Shown: positions 8,229 to 17,852 of the stretch, one piece after another | Numbering within the stretch: position 1 is the first letter of the stretch | Layout: every line of letters starts with the position of its first letter | Assembly: GCA_022844225.1 (NCBI GenBank) | Contig: JALHMC010000010.1 | Span: 35,154-99,153, forward strand | Source of the DNA: Hyphomicrobiaceae bacterium | GTDB lineage: Bacteria > Pseudomonadota > Alphaproteobacteria > Rhizobiales > Hyphomicrobiaceae | Direction of reading: 5' to 3' | DNA length: 64,000 nucleotides | Position numbers and translations under genes: made by a program | Notes under the pieces: generated by a model | Seen by the model: only the letters and a program-made list of their open reading frames with translations | What the model was told of the DNA's origin: nothing | Database searches by the model: none

Positions 8229-9218
8229 TCAGTTGTCGCCGAAAGCCCGTTCTTTCCAACCGCGGTTGGTTCCCGATGCAGGGGTAAACCGACGCGGAGA
8301 GGGCTCTGTCGGCAATGCCCCGAGGCGGAGAACCGTCGGCTCGCTGCGCCGACTTGCCGAGCGGACTGGGGGGGCGAGATCAGATTTGGCGGCAATCGTC
8401 TCCAGCTCCCGATCCGCCTCGACGTTAGCGGTATCTTTCTTCATTCCAGAAAGGCGCTCGTCTTCGGCCAGTTTGCCGGCGAGACGTTTGGCTTCCTGGG
8501 CTGCCACACGGTCGCCGCGCCGCGCTGCTTCGAGCAGTGCGAAATGGCGGTGGCGGTCCTTAGACGCCTCTTCCCACGGTTGAGATTTGCATTTGCACTG
8601 AGCATCGTACTTGGTGCGGAAGAGGAACGCTGTTTTCAGGGCGGTATAGGGTAGCCCGTCGGGCGTGAACATGGTTCCGGGACCACCACCTGGGATGCGA
8701 TGAACAAACAGGCGAGCAGGGCTGCCACAGGCCGAATTGCACTGTTCCTGGTCGTCCTCGAAGCGATCGGCGGTGGTAGAGAAGCTGATCGGCCAGAAAT
8801 AGCCATCGCAGAGGCGTACGCAGTAGGTGCGGTAGGTGCCAGGGGCGCCATTGTGAAAGGCGGCCGCGGGGTCGTCGACGGGATCGTCGGTCGAGGCCCG
8901 AGGCGGCGAGACGGGAGGTCGGACAGCGCCAACCGTCAGTACGGGTGTCGCTGCCGAGTCGAGAGCAACGGCAGGCGCGATACCGTCTGGAGCATGGGCA
9001 AATGGTGGGGCTGTCCATAGGGGCTGGGGTCCGGCCCGGCCGCTACCGTCAATGATCTGGGCGTCGAGCAAGCTGAGGGTTTTTAGTCCAACGCGGTAGG
9101 CGCCCCACCCGGTCGCGAGAGTGACAGTCGCCGCGCAGAGCGCATACGCCGTCACGCGCAACAAAGCGCCCAACCATGGACGAGCCGTGATCATCCCGAT
9201 ACGCCGTACTCTACTCAA
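8229..9218 (-). CDS. DUF2865 domain-containing membrane-anchored or secreted protein (copy 2)
   Basis: A 329-residue paralogue of the neighbouring gene. The N-terminus has a hydrophobic helix (LLRVTAYALCAATVTLATGW) after a basic segment, so it is a signal anchor or signal peptide. The central domain repeats the pattern: CVRLCDGYFWPISF, QCNSACG, QCKCKSQPW. The tail is charged and probably helical. A start at 9194 (MITARPW) is also possible. Function unknown; the pair looks like a tandem duplication that has diverged outside the cysteine domain. Confidence 0.8.
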   Translation of the reverse strand: MSRVRRIGMITARPWLGALLRVTAYALCAATVTLATGWGAYRVGLKTLSLLDAQIIDGSGRAGPQPLWTAPPFAHAPDGIAPAVALDSAATPVLTVGAVRPPVSPPRASTDDPVDDPAAAFHNGAPGTYRTYCVRLCDGYFWPISFSTTADRFEDDQEQCNSACGSPARLFVHRIPGGGPGTMFTPDGLPYTALKTAFLFRTKYDAQCKCKSQPWEEASKDRHRHFALLEAARRGDRVAAQEAKRLAGKLAEDERLSGMKKDTANVEADRELETIAAKSDLAPPVRSASRRSEPTVLRLGALPTEPSPRRFTPASGTNRGWKERAFGDN

Positions 9219-9339
9219 CGCCTACCTACAACCCTAATTCGTCCGGGCACCTACCTACCGCTCTTTCAGTGATGTTCCAACTTGTTTCGCAATCAACGTT
9301 ACTTGATACCGAAAAGTTCCTTATCGGATCAGTGGTGGA

Positions 9340-10125
9340 TCAGCGGGGCGCCAACCGCACCGCTCCATCGAGGCGGATCGATACACCGTTGACCATGATG
9401 TTCTCGCAAATGTGGACTGCCAGCGCCGCGTACTCTGCCGGGTGGCCCAATCGCGACGGGAAGGGTACGGAAGCTGCCAAGCTGTCGCGGGACTCCTGGG
9501 GCAGGCCGTCGAACATGGGGGTATGGAACAGGCCGGGCATGATGGTCGCGATGCGGATGCCGGCTTGGGCGAGGTCGCGGGCGATGGGGAGGGTCATGGC
9601 CATCACGCCACCTTTCGAGGCCGAGTAGGCTACCTGGCCGATCTGACCATCCTCGGCGGCGACAGACGCCGTGCAAACGATGGCGCCGCGCTCGTTGTCT
9701 GGGCCGAGAGGAGCCAGCGACTGCATCTGTGCTGCGCATTTAGCCGTCATAAGGAAGGTCCCGATCAGGTTGACCTGGATGACCTTGGTGAAGGTGGCGA
9801 GGTCGTGCGGCTCGATGGCGCCGGTTTCGCGGTTCTTGCGCGTAATGCGCTTGGCGATGCCGATGCCGGCACAGTTGACCAGGATACGTTCGCCGCCGAG
9901 GGCCGCGCGGGAGGCTGCAAGAGCGGTATCGACGCTCGACTCGTTGGTGACATCACATTGAAAGAACTTGCCCCCGATGGCCTTGGCATGGGCTTCGCCA
10001 AGGCTCGCATTCAGGTCGAAAAGGGCAACCTTGACGCCATTGTCGGCCAATGCCCTGGCAGTCGCTCCGCCGAGCCCCGAGGCGCCACCCGTGATGATGG
10101 CCGTAATGTTCGATCCGAGCTGCAT
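9340..10125 (-). CDS. SDR family oxidoreductase, 3-hydroxyacyl-CoA dehydrogenase type 2-like
   Basis: A 261-residue short-chain dehydrogenase with TGGASGLGG nucleotide-binding motif near residue 12, NCAG in the centre, and the catalytic YSASK. The overall sequence, including the MQSLAPLGPDNERG insertion and the FHTPMFDGLP region, resembles type 2 3-hydroxyacyl-CoA dehydrogenases (HSD17B10-like), which oxidise short or branched 3-hydroxyacyl-CoAs with NAD. The ATG at 10125 places the Rossmann fold at the N-terminus; the frame extends to 10254 without family resemblance. It is divergent from the threonine aldolase gene. Confidence 0.88.
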   Translation of the reverse strand: MQLGSNITAIITGGASGLGGATARALADNGVKVALFDLNASLGEAHAKAIGGKFFQCDVTNESSVDTALAASRAALGGERILVNCAGIGIAKRITRKNRETGAIEPHDLATFTKVIQVNLIGTFLMTAKCAAQMQSLAPLGPDNERGAIVCTASVAAEDGQIGQVAYSASKGGVMAMTLPIARDLAQAGIRIATIMPGLFHTPMFDGLPQESRDSLAASVPFPSRLGHPAEYAALAVHICENIMVNGVSIRLDGAVRLAPR

Positions 10126-10234
10126 GTGCGTCTCCGTGCGCGATTGGGCGATTGAAGGGCGGTTGGCGCTGTCATACGGTTCGCAGCTGGCGCGGTAAAG
10201 CGCATGAGCAACACGTCCCTCAGGAGGCCTCCCC

Positions 10235-11299
10235 TTGGCTGTAACCGCACCCAACCGCTTGATCGACCTCTATAGCGACACGCAGACCAAGCCCTCTCCG
10301 GGTATGCGCAAGGCCATGGCCGAGGCGGAGGTCGGCGACGAACAACGCGGAGAGGATCCCACGACCAACCGCTTACAAGAGCGGGTCGCGGAGCTCGTCG
10401 GAAAAGAGGCCGCCGTGTTCCTGCCGTCGGGGACGATGTGCAACCAGATTGCCATGCTCGTGCATTGCCGGGCTGGGGACGAGATCATCGGTTCGGCCGA
10501 GACCCACGTGTTCACGTCCGAGGGCGGTGGCGCCTCGGTCCTGGCCGGGGCTCAGACGAACTGGATACCCAGCGACAAGGGCATTTTCGGCGGCCAGGAG
10601 CTGGCTGCTGCGATCCGTACCGGAGATGGCCGCCACAATCCGATCTCGAAGGTCGTCGTCATCGAACAGACGGTCAATCGCGGTGGCGGGGCCATCTGGA
10701 CGTGCGAGCAGATCGAGGACGTGGCCAAGGTGGCCCGGAAGCATAACCTCGTGGTGCATATGGACGGGGCTCGGCTGCTCAATGCCGTGGTGGGCTCCGG
10801 TGTGCCGGCGACTGAGATGACACGGCATGTCGATACGGTATGGCTCGACCTGTCGAAAGGGCTCGGTTGCCCGATCGGCGGGGTTCTCGCAGGCTCGAAG
10901 GCCTTCATCAACGAAGCCTGGCGGTGGAAGCACCGGCTGGGCGGTGCAATGCGGCAATCGGGCATCGTGGCCGCGGCCGGGATCTATGCCCTGGACCACA
11001 ACATCGAGAAACTCGCCGAGGATCACGCTAATGCGCGTCGCTTGGGCGAGCACATCACGGCGGTGAAGGGGTTGTCGCTCTATACGCCCACGATCGCGTC
11101 GAACATCGTCTTCTTCGATCCGAAGGGTGCCGGACTGACGTCCAAGCAAGTGCACGATGGCTTGTTGCGGCGGGGCGTGCGGATGGGACTGACGTATGGC
11201 AACATGATCCGGGCGGTCACGCACCTCGACGTCTCGCAGACCGACATCGACCTCGTGGGTCGCACTCTCAAGGAGGTCGTGGCTGAGCTCAAAGGCTGA
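10235..11299 (+). CDS. ltaE: Low-specificity L-threonine aldolase
   Basis: A PLP enzyme that splits L-threonine or allo-threonine into glycine and acetaldehyde. The 354 residues show the family start LIDLYSDTQTKPSPGM, the PLP-contacting HMDGARLLNA, and the Schiff-base lysine in LDLSKGLGCPIGG. The start is a TTG at 10235: AGGAGG at 10222-10227 is seven bases upstream, and the next in-frame ATG would cut off the conserved N-terminal substrate-binding segment. The 109-bp gap to the divergent SDR holds both promoters. Confidence 0.92.
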   Translation: MAVTAPNRLIDLYSDTQTKPSPGMRKAMAEAEVGDEQRGEDPTTNRLQERVAELVGKEAAVFLPSGTMCNQIAMLVHCRAGDEIIGSAETHVFTSEGGGASVLAGAQTNWIPSDKGIFGGQELAAAIRTGDGRHNPISKVVVIEQTVNRGGGAIWTCEQIEDVAKVARKHNLVVHMDGARLLNAVVGSGVPATEMTRHVDTVWLDLSKGLGCPIGGVLAGSKAFINEAWRWKHRLGGAMRQSGIVAAAGIYALDHNIEKLAEDHANARRLGEHITAVKGLSLYTPTIASNIVFFDPKGAGLTSKQVHDGLLRRGVRMGLTYGNMIRAVTHLDVSQTDIDLVGRTLKEVVAELKG

Positions 11300-11426
11300 T
11301 CCACCTTTTTTCTCCGAACCCTCATAGAGCCCTCGAACACGACAAACTCCTCGCCCCCAGGCCGGATCGTTTTGCCTGGCGGGCCGTTTGATTGAGCCGA
11401 ATTCCAGATCAGGACCGAAACAGACC

Positions 11427-12635
11427 ATGTCGCGTGAGAATCGGGTCCTGCTCTGGATGTGCGTCCTCGTGGCCGTGAACCAACTCGGGTTCGGAGCCAT
11501 GATCCCGTCGCTGCCGCTCTATGCCCAATCGTTCGGAGTGCCGGCTTCGGCGGTCGGGATGGCCGTTGCGGTCTATGGGCTCGCGCGATTCTTCACTGCG
11601 GTGCCGTCCGGTCAGTTGTCCGATCGCCTTGGCCGGCGGCCGACGCTGGCAATCGGCGGCATTATCTCGGCGATCGGCAACCTTTGGTGTGCGGTGGCGG
11701 GGAGCTTTCCCGAGTTCATCATCGCGCGGTTCGTGGCTGGTGCCGGTGCCGGGCTGATCGTGACTACCGGCCAGATCGTGCTCGCCGATATCACGACACC
11801 CGAGCGACGCGGGCGAATGCTTTCCCTCTATCAGGGAACGTTCATTTTCGCGGTCGGGATCGGGCCATTCCCGGGTGGTCTGCTAGCAGAGCACTACGGA
11901 CTTGCAGCACCGTTCTGGGCCTACGGCGTAGCGGCCCTCCTGGCGACGGCCGTGGCATGGTTTGCGGTGAGCGAGACCCGGGACATGGGTAAGAATGCCG
12001 GAACTCAGGCGATGGGTCCGAAGCTGTCGTTCATCGACCAAACGCGGCTGCTGACATCCAAAATGGGTTTCGCACTGATCAGCGTGATCGTGTTTATGGG
12101 AGCGATCGTGCGAACAGGCGGTCTCTTCACGGTGATCCCAATTCTCGCCAAGGATCGGCTTGATTTGTCGGTGGCGGCGATCGGTTTTGCCCTGATGCTC
12201 GGAAGCGTGTCGGGACTGATTGCTGCGTATCCCCTGGGCTGGATGACCGATCGGTTCGGGCGCAAGGCCGTGATCGTGCCGGCGACCGTCATCTCCGGGT
12301 CGTCGATGCTGCTCTACTGCTTTGCCCCGTCGTATGCCTGGTTCATCGTGGCGAGCATCGTCTGGGGAGTGGCCATCTCGGCGCTGGGCACGGCTCCCGC
12401 CGCATATGCAGCTGATTCAGCTCCGCCGGGCATGAACGCTGCGGCGATGAGCACGTTCCGGATGATTGCGGACGCAGGTTATGTGGCTGGGCCGCTGCTA
12501 CTCGGGCTGATCGTCGATCTGTTCGGCGCTGTCGCGGCGCTGGCTTTTGCGGCTTTTCTGGTCATGATGTCGGGGGTTGCATTCGGCGTGTATGCGCCTG
12601 AGACCTATAAGCGCAAGGCGCCGACGGCGTCGTAA
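11427..12635 (+). CDS. MFS transporter (drug/metabolite efflux type)
   Basis: A 402-residue major facilitator with 12 predicted membrane helices. The loop 2-3 signature GQLSDRLGRRPTL and its repeat GWMTDRFGRKAVI in the second half are clear, as is the TetA-like layout. The substrate cannot be inferred. The ATG at 11427 was preferred to a TTG at 11388 because it starts just before the first helix. It lies 127 bp after ltaE on the same strand, perhaps as a separate unit. Downstream (12661-12700) is an AT-rich imperfect AAAAGC...GCTTTT inverted repeat, possibly its terminator. Confidence 0.9.
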   Translation: MSRENRVLLWMCVLVAVNQLGFGAMIPSLPLYAQSFGVPASAVGMAVAVYGLARFFTAVPSGQLSDRLGRRPTLAIGGIISAIGNLWCAVAGSFPEFIIARFVAGAGAGLIVTTGQIVLADITTPERRGRMLSLYQGTFIFAVGIGPFPGGLLAEHYGLAAPFWAYGVAALLATAVAWFAVSETRDMGKNAGTQAMGPKLSFIDQTRLLTSKMGFALISVIVFMGAIVRTGGLFTVIPILAKDRLDLSVAAIGFALMLGSVSGLIAAYPLGWMTDRFGRKAVIVPATVISGSSMLLYCFAPSYAWFIVASIVWGVAISALGTAPAAYAADSAPPGMNAAAMSTFRMIADAGYVAGPLLLGLIVDLFGAVAALAFAAFLVMMSGVAFGVYAPETYKRKAPTAS

Positions 12636-12744
12636 CGCCGGGCGACCCGCCCGATCCCGTAAAAGCGTTCGTTTTTCGATGCTTTTCGTTTTTGGCCGAA
12701 TCGGTGTCACCGAATTGATTCACGTGTGACACTGCGGCTCAGGC

Positions 12745-13749
12745 TTATGCAACGCGGAGCGCTCGCTGCCAGAAGGCGAGCATGTCATCCCGGAAAATCT
12801 CCGCGTCGCCCGGGTTGCTGCCGAGTTTGGCGCCCTTTTTGCCATAGCCGGCCTTCAGCGAGTAGATCATCACGTCGCGATCGACGAGAGACGGGTCGGG
12901 ATGGTCGCTCAGCGGGTGAATGAAGGCGCCATCGTTGGCGAGATAGGTCGTGGGGGCGTGTGGCGAGACCGAGGCTTCCGCTATGTCGACGACGTCGGAG
13001 CCGCGGTCGAAACTGTGGTGGGCGCCGGCGACGATGCGCATCGATGCCTTGCCGCCAGCGAGCCTGATCGCCTGACAATGCCCTTGAACCTGCATCGGCG
13101 AGCACCATTCGTCGCGATCGCCCATCAGCACGCGGATCTCGGTGTCTCCGACGCTGGGATCGAGGAACTGGTGGCCACTCCACGGATAGGCGCCGAGAAC
13201 TGCGATAGGACCTTTCCCCGCGCCGATCACCGGGTCGGCGAAGCGGTGGGTCGCGGCTGTGAGGACGGCTGCACCGCCTCGACTGTGTCCCTGCGTGCCG
13301 ACGCGCGTTGCGTCGATCTCGGAGCGAGCCGCGACGACTTTCCACGCTGCGAGCACATCATAGGCACTGGCTGCGAACGAGAATTGCGTTTGCTTGGCGA
13401 CGGTCGACGTCACGCCGCGGGCGCCAAAGCTGTCGAGTACGAAAGCGGCGATACCGGCACTGGTCAGGGTCGAGGCGTGCGTGAGGTTGGCGGCCGTGAC
13501 GCCGAGGCTGCCGGGAATGATGAGGACGACCGGAAACCGCCCCGATGCCGCGGGGCTGGCGCTGCGTGGCAGGAACAACTTGCCGTCGACGGTGATGGGG
13601 GTCATCGCAGACGGTTTGGAGATGACCTCGTAGTAGTTTTCTGGCGAAGCTGAGGGGATCTCGAGGTTCACGCCCGAGATGCCATTGGCGAGGACTACAT
13701 CTCTGTCACGGAATCGCGTCGGGGCAGCGGCGGCCATGCTGAGCTCCAT
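12745..13749 (-). CDS. Dienelactone hydrolase-like alpha/beta hydrolase
   Basis: A 334-residue cytoplasmic alpha/beta hydrolase (no signal peptide). The nucleophile elbow is GHSRGG, the acid lies in MGDRDEWCSP, and the histidine in AGAHHSFDRG, giving a complete triad in the order typical of the dienelactone hydrolase family. An extra region at each end (about 60 residues before the fold and 50 after) exceeds the 240-residue core. Substrate unknown. It runs in the same direction as, and just ahead of, the membrane/spermidine synthase fusion gene (start to stop gap about 2.6 kb away), with no obvious pathway link. Confidence 0.82.
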   Translation of the reverse strand: MELSMAAAAPTRFRDRDVVLANGISGVNLEIPSASPENYYEVISKPSAMTPITVDGKLFLPRSASPAASGRFPVVLIIPGSLGVTAANLTHASTLTSAGIAAFVLDSFGARGVTSTVAKQTQFSFAASAYDVLAAWKVVAARSEIDATRVGTQGHSRGGAAVLTAATHRFADPVIGAGKGPIAVLGAYPWSGHQFLDPSVGDTEIRVLMGDRDEWCSPMQVQGHCQAIRLAGGKASMRIVAGAHHSFDRGSDVVDIAEASVSPHAPTTYLANDGAFIHPLSDHPDPSLVDRDVMIYSLKAGYGKKGAKLGSNPGDAEIFRDDMLAFWQRALRVA

Positions 13750-13813
13750 CCATTCGGAGCCTTCAACGTCCGATCAATCGACGATCGCCGTCAAGCCGGA
13801 ACACGATCAGCCC

Positions 13814-16408
13814 TCAATCGCGCATTTTGGAGCGGAAGGGGCCGATGATGTCGGAATAGTCGTCCGTCCAGGCCCGCAGATCTTTCGCATCGAGGGGCGC
13901 GGCGCCGTCCAAGCTCTCGAAAGGCGCGAGTGCCTCTGCCGACTTGGCGAAGACGGCGACCGTCGACGAGGTCTGGCCATAGCCGCCATCGGCCGAAGTG
14001 TCGGAAACGAGCACGCCGTGGGCCCCGTCGACAAGCTTCACCGTGGCAGCGAGGACCGCGTCGAGATCGAGATAGCGATTGGAGATGTGCAGGACGGCGA
14101 CGCCATCCTTGCTGGTTTTCGCAAGATAGATGCGTAGCGCTTCGGCCGTCATGAGGTGGATCGGAACGGCGTCGGACGTGAATGCGTCGACGACGATGAT
14201 GTCGAACGCGCCGTCGGGCTCCTTGGCGAGCGTCAGGCGCGCATCGCCGATGACGATATCCGGCGGGTTCGGCTGGCACTCGTTCAAGTAGGTGAAATTC
14301 TCGGTGTTGGCCGCGATCAAGACCATCAAGGGGTCGATCTCGAAGAAGCGCCAGCGTTCGCCCTGTTTGGCCAGACAGGCGAGCGAGCCCGCGCCAAGGC
14401 CGATGACGCCGAAGCGGCCGGTGCCGCCCTTGGCTGTCACATGCTCGCGGGTGGTCTTTATGGATCGAGCCATCGGGCTCTCTGGATAGTAGTAAGTGCC
14501 GGGCGTTGAGTCGGGTGCCGCCGCGCCGAACTCATCACGCATTTTTTGCGCGCCGTGCAGCGTCGTTCCATGGGTCAGAATATTGTACTGGCCCGAGGGA
14601 TAGACCCTGTAGACGCCAAAATAGCTGCGCTCGGCGTCTGCGCGACGCACGCCCGAAGGCAGTAGAACGATCGCTGCGCACATGCCGAGCGCCGCGACCA
14701 ACTGGCGCGACGGATGACGCCATAGAAGCACCATCGCCGCGGCAAACAGGAAGGCGACGACGGCGGTAGTTCCCCACGAGATCGCGTACAGGCGAGCAGC
14801 CATATAAATGTCGACGAGCCCTTGGGCCCACCATGCCGATCCGGGCAAGTCCGCGCTGTCGAAGGCTGGCAAGCGCTGGATGATTTTCGGTGCCCAAACG
14901 AGCGCGAGAACACTGGCGGCGATAACCAGCCAAAGAGATAGCAAGTCGTCTCGACGACCGCGCGCGAAGCTGATCGAGAGCGCTCCAGGGCGGCACGCCA
15001 CCGTTAGCGCGAGCAAAATCGGGTACTCGTAGATCTGCGAGAAAATGCGGGGCGCAACGAGGGCTGCAAAAAGTCCGCCGAGCACGCCGCCGAGCGACAT
15101 CAGGAGATAGAACTCGGTCAATCGGCTTGCGGGAGGGCGCGTTTCATAGAGCGTGCGGTGGGCGACCATGGTCGAGGCAAAGAAGACCGCGACGCCGGTA
15201 GAGGCGGTCACGAACCAGCCCTCGTGCTCGGTCTGCGAGAGAGCCAACAGGGCGAGAATCAAGGCTCCGATGTGCACGGCGCGCATGCCGGTCATGGATG
15301 GCACGCGCCAAATCCAGCGCACCGCGATCACGAAAGCTATCGCGGCCACGCCGGCCGCGACGAGCCGGCCTTGCGTGGTGGCAGCGCCGCTCTCGAAGAG
15401 AGCCTTCGACAACGGTGGCCAGAACGCAACCGCACCCAATGCGACGACGATAGCCGCGGGAATGAGGGCGATAGGGCGGTCGCGGAAGACCAGAACGAAG
15501 GTCAACAAATAGAGCGATAGCGGTAGCACCCACAACAGGGGCGCCGAGGCCACGTCCATCGTGATGTGTGTCGTAAAGGCGGTCAGCAGTGCAGAAGGGA
15601 CAAACGCGAGGCCAATCCAGCCCAGGCGGTGGCCCAGCGATAGCGCGGCATCGCTGGCTGCGGCCGGGCCTTCGACACGGTCCGATCCAGCCGACCGGCG
15701 CATAATCATTGCGCAGAGCAGGATCAAAGCGACCAGCGCGACGAAGCCAGCGGCCCAGACGCGAGAGAGGGCGGCGAGGCCGAAGGCCGGCTCCAGAACG
15801 AGCGGATAAGAGAGCAGCGCAATCAGGCTACCGAGATTGCTTGCGGCATAGAGGAAATAGGGATCGCGGGCATGCGGGTGACCAGACGCCGAGAACCAAG
15901 CCTGCAGCAGCGGGGCATTGGCCGAGACAGCGAGAAACGGCAAGCCTACGCCTGCAGCGAACAAGGAAAGCTGCCAAAGCGCCGGATCACCGGGGGGTGG
16001 CTCACTGAACCCGGATGGAATTGCGATAGGGAGGGCGAGTAGGGCCGCAGCGCTGAGGCCAACGTGGATGAAGCCGCCGTAGAGCGGGCGCGTGGAGCGG
16101 ATGAGGACATGAGCGTAACAATACCCAGCGAGCAGCGTCGCCTGGAAAAAAACCATGGCAACGGCCCAGACCGAGGGTGATCCGCCGAGGATCGGGAGCA
16201 CCATCTTGGCGAACATCGGCTGAACAGAAAACAGCAACAGCGCGGATAGAAACGTCGTCGCTGTGAAGACGAGGATCGCGGCGGTTCCGACGGATCGGAC
16301 CGGGCCACCGTCCGGCATCGCCAACGGGCCCACGGACTTCCCGCCAGCTTCAACCTGATCCTGCATCACATCACTCCAGGCACCGACGAGGGGCGGCGGC
16401 CCACGCAT
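13814..16408 (-). CDS. Fused multi-pass membrane / spermidine synthase-like protein
   Basis: An 864-residue protein. Roughly residues 40-570 form many hydrophobic helices (MFS-like in arrangement). The C-terminal 290 residues are a Rossmann methyltransferase fold of the polyamine synthase type: GVIGLGAGSLACLAKQGE binds the nucleoside, FFEIDPLMV holds the acidic ribose ligand, and DIVIGDARLTL and VVDAFTSDAVPIHL follow. In true spermidine synthases the last region holds catalytic aspartates; both the GDAR and VVDAF aspartates remain here. Such fusions are widespread in proteobacteria and their substrate is not established. A later ATG (16366) is an alternative start. Confidence 0.8.
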   Translation of the reverse strand: MRGPPPLVGAWSDVMQDQVEAGGKSVGPLAMPDGGPVRSVGTAAILVFTATTFLSALLLFSVQPMFAKMVLPILGGSPSVWAVAMVFFQATLLAGYCYAHVLIRSTRPLYGGFIHVGLSAAALLALPIAIPSGFSEPPPGDPALWQLSLFAAGVGLPFLAVSANAPLLQAWFSASGHPHARDPYFLYAASNLGSLIALLSYPLVLEPAFGLAALSRVWAAGFVALVALILLCAMIMRRSAGSDRVEGPAAASDAALSLGHRLGWIGLAFVPSALLTAFTTHITMDVASAPLLWVLPLSLYLLTFVLVFRDRPIALIPAAIVVALGAVAFWPPLSKALFESGAATTQGRLVAAGVAAIAFVIAVRWIWRVPSMTGMRAVHIGALILALLALSQTEHEGWFVTASTGVAVFFASTMVAHRTLYETRPPASRLTEFYLLMSLGGVLGGLFAALVAPRIFSQIYEYPILLALTVACRPGALSISFARGRRDDLLSLWLVIAASVLALVWAPKIIQRLPAFDSADLPGSAWWAQGLVDIYMAARLYAISWGTTAVVAFLFAAAMVLLWRHPSRQLVAALGMCAAIVLLPSGVRRADAERSYFGVYRVYPSGQYNILTHGTTLHGAQKMRDEFGAAAPDSTPGTYYYPESPMARSIKTTREHVTAKGGTGRFGVIGLGAGSLACLAKQGERWRFFEIDPLMVLIAANTENFTYLNECQPNPPDIVIGDARLTLAKEPDGAFDIIVVDAFTSDAVPIHLMTAEALRIYLAKTSKDGVAVLHISNRYLDLDAVLAATVKLVDGAHGVLVSDTSADGGYGQTSSTVAVFAKSAEALAPFESLDGAAPLDAKDLRAWTDDYSDIIGPFRSKMRD

Positions 16409-16474
16409 AACGCGGCCGCCGGACGATGCGATCTATCCTGCGACGCCTTGGCAGGAAAGATTTTGTTGCGATGC

Positions 16475-17167
16475 TCAGGCCATTACGACTTCACCCGGTT
16501 TCGGGGTCACCACGTTGTGCCCGCTCATCTCGGCTTGGAATTTGGACGCGTCGGGGTCGAGCATGCCTGGGAAGGTGCCGTAGTGGCAGGGCAGGATCGT
16601 CTTGAACGAAAAGAACTTCTTGCAGGCGAAGGCGGCCGCCTTGGCACCCATGGTGAAACGATCGCCGATCGGCACGATGCCGATGTCGGGCTTGTGGAAT
16701 TCAGCGATCAAGGACATGCCCGAGAACATGTCCGTATCACCCATATGATAAACCGTTTTGCCTTCCTTGGCTTTGATGACGATCCCATTCGGGTTGCCCA
16801 GATAGATGCCGCCCGACGACGATGAGTGAAGTGCATTGACGAGCGTCAGCTCGAAATCGGTGTCGGAAACGGTGCCGCCAGTGTTCATAGGCTGGATCTT
16901 TTCTGCGCCCTTGGACTGGACGTGAAGGGCGAGCTCGTAGGTCGCTAACAATGGTGCGCCCGTCGCCTTGCAGATCTCACCCGCGTCGCCGATGTGGTCG
17001 TCGTGACCGTGGGTCAAGGCGACATGGGTGACGCCCTTGGCGGCCGTCTCGAAGGCGATGCCGGATTTCTGAAAGGTCGGGTTTCCTTTGAGAAACGGGT
17101 CGATCAGGATGACGCTCGCGCCGGTTTCGATGCGGAAGCAGGAGTGTCCGAACCAGGTGATCTTCAT
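16475..17167 (-). CDS. UPF0173 metal-dependent hydrolase (metallo-beta-lactamase fold)
   Basis: A 230-residue cytosolic protein that starts [14 protein letters not shown] and carries the metal-binding HGHDDHIGD near residue 55, with further ligands in [11 protein letters not shown] and the C-terminal PCHYGTFPG. This matches the UPF0173 group of metallo-beta-lactamase-fold hydrolases; no physiological substrate is known. It is divergent from ruvX with a gap of about 60 bp, a pairing common in Rhizobiales. Confidence 0.9.
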   Translation of the reverse strand: MKITWFGHSCFRIETGASVILIDPFLKGNPTFQKSGIAFETAAKGVTHVALTHGHDDHIGDAGEICKATGAPLLATYELALHVQSKGAEKIQPMNTGGTVSDTDFELTLVNALHSSSSGGIYLGNPNGIVIKAKEGKTVYHMGDTDMFSGMSLIAEFHKPDIGIVPIGDRFTMGAKAAAFACKKFFSFKTILPCHYGTFPGMLDPDASKFQAEMSGHNVVTPKPGEVVMA

Positions 17168-17227
17168 GTCTTAGTCTCCAGCAAGGTGGCAGTGGTTGAA
17201 CTGACCGGTCCGCACTATAAGGGCCGC

Positions 17228-17806
17228 ATGGTCGAGGACAAACCGCAGGCTGCTGCTGCTACTGACAAACCCGAAACGAGCCCTGGACCGCCAGGCGTGC
17301 TGGGGCTGGAGGCGTTCGCTGTAGCGCTGCCGCCGGGCGGGCGCCTGATCGGTATCGACGTCGGCACCAAGACGTTGGGCTTGGCGTTGTCCGATGTTTC
17401 CCGGATGATCGCCTCGGCGCTGGAAACGATCCGCCGGACGAAGTTCAGGGAGGATGCGGCACGCCTTCTGGAGCTTGCCGCAGCTCACGGCGTCAGGGGA
17501 TACGTGGTCGGGCTGCCGCTCAATCTCGATGGGACGCAAGGGCCGAGAGCGCAAGCCTCGCGTGCGTTCGCGAGAAACATTGCAGTGCTAACCGGTGCGC
17601 CAATCCTGCTGTGGGACGAGCGGCTCTCGACGGCGGAAGTCGAGCGCATGCTGATCCAAGCAGATACGTCGCGGCGCCGGAGGGCCGAGGTTATCGACAA
17701 GCTGGCGGCGACATTGATTTTGCAGGGCGCTCTGGATCGCATGCGGCTGCTGTCGCGCAATACTGTGAGTGCCGAGCCGCTTTCGGGAACGTCCGAAGGC
17801 TGCTAA
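17228..17806 (+). CDS. ruvX: RuvX/YqgF family Holliday junction resolvase-like nuclease
   Basis: YqgF-family RNase H-fold proteins are essential in many bacteria and are implicated in 16S rRNA 5'-end maturation and junction cleavage. The 192 residues include [15 protein letters not shown] (catalytic Asp), [14 protein letters not shown], and [10 protein letters not shown] with the second acidic residue. A 35-residue Pro/Ala-rich N-terminal extension precedes the fold. The frame is open to 16994 on the antisense of the hydrolase gene, but the ATG at 17228 is the first that keeps the genes apart. A DUF599 gene follows closely. Confidence 0.92.
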   Translation: MVEDKPQAAAATDKPETSPGPPGVLGLEAFAVALPPGGRLIGIDVGTKTLGLALSDVSRMIASALETIRRTKFREDAARLLELAAAHGVRGYVVGLPLNLDGTQGPRAQASRAFARNIAVLTGAPILLWDERLSTAEVERMLIQADTSRRRRAEVIDKLAATLILQGALDRMRLLSRNTVSAEPLSGTSEGC

Positions 17807-17852
17807 CGCCAGAGCAATTCCCCTAGTGGCCACGGAAATTCCGAGAAATAGC

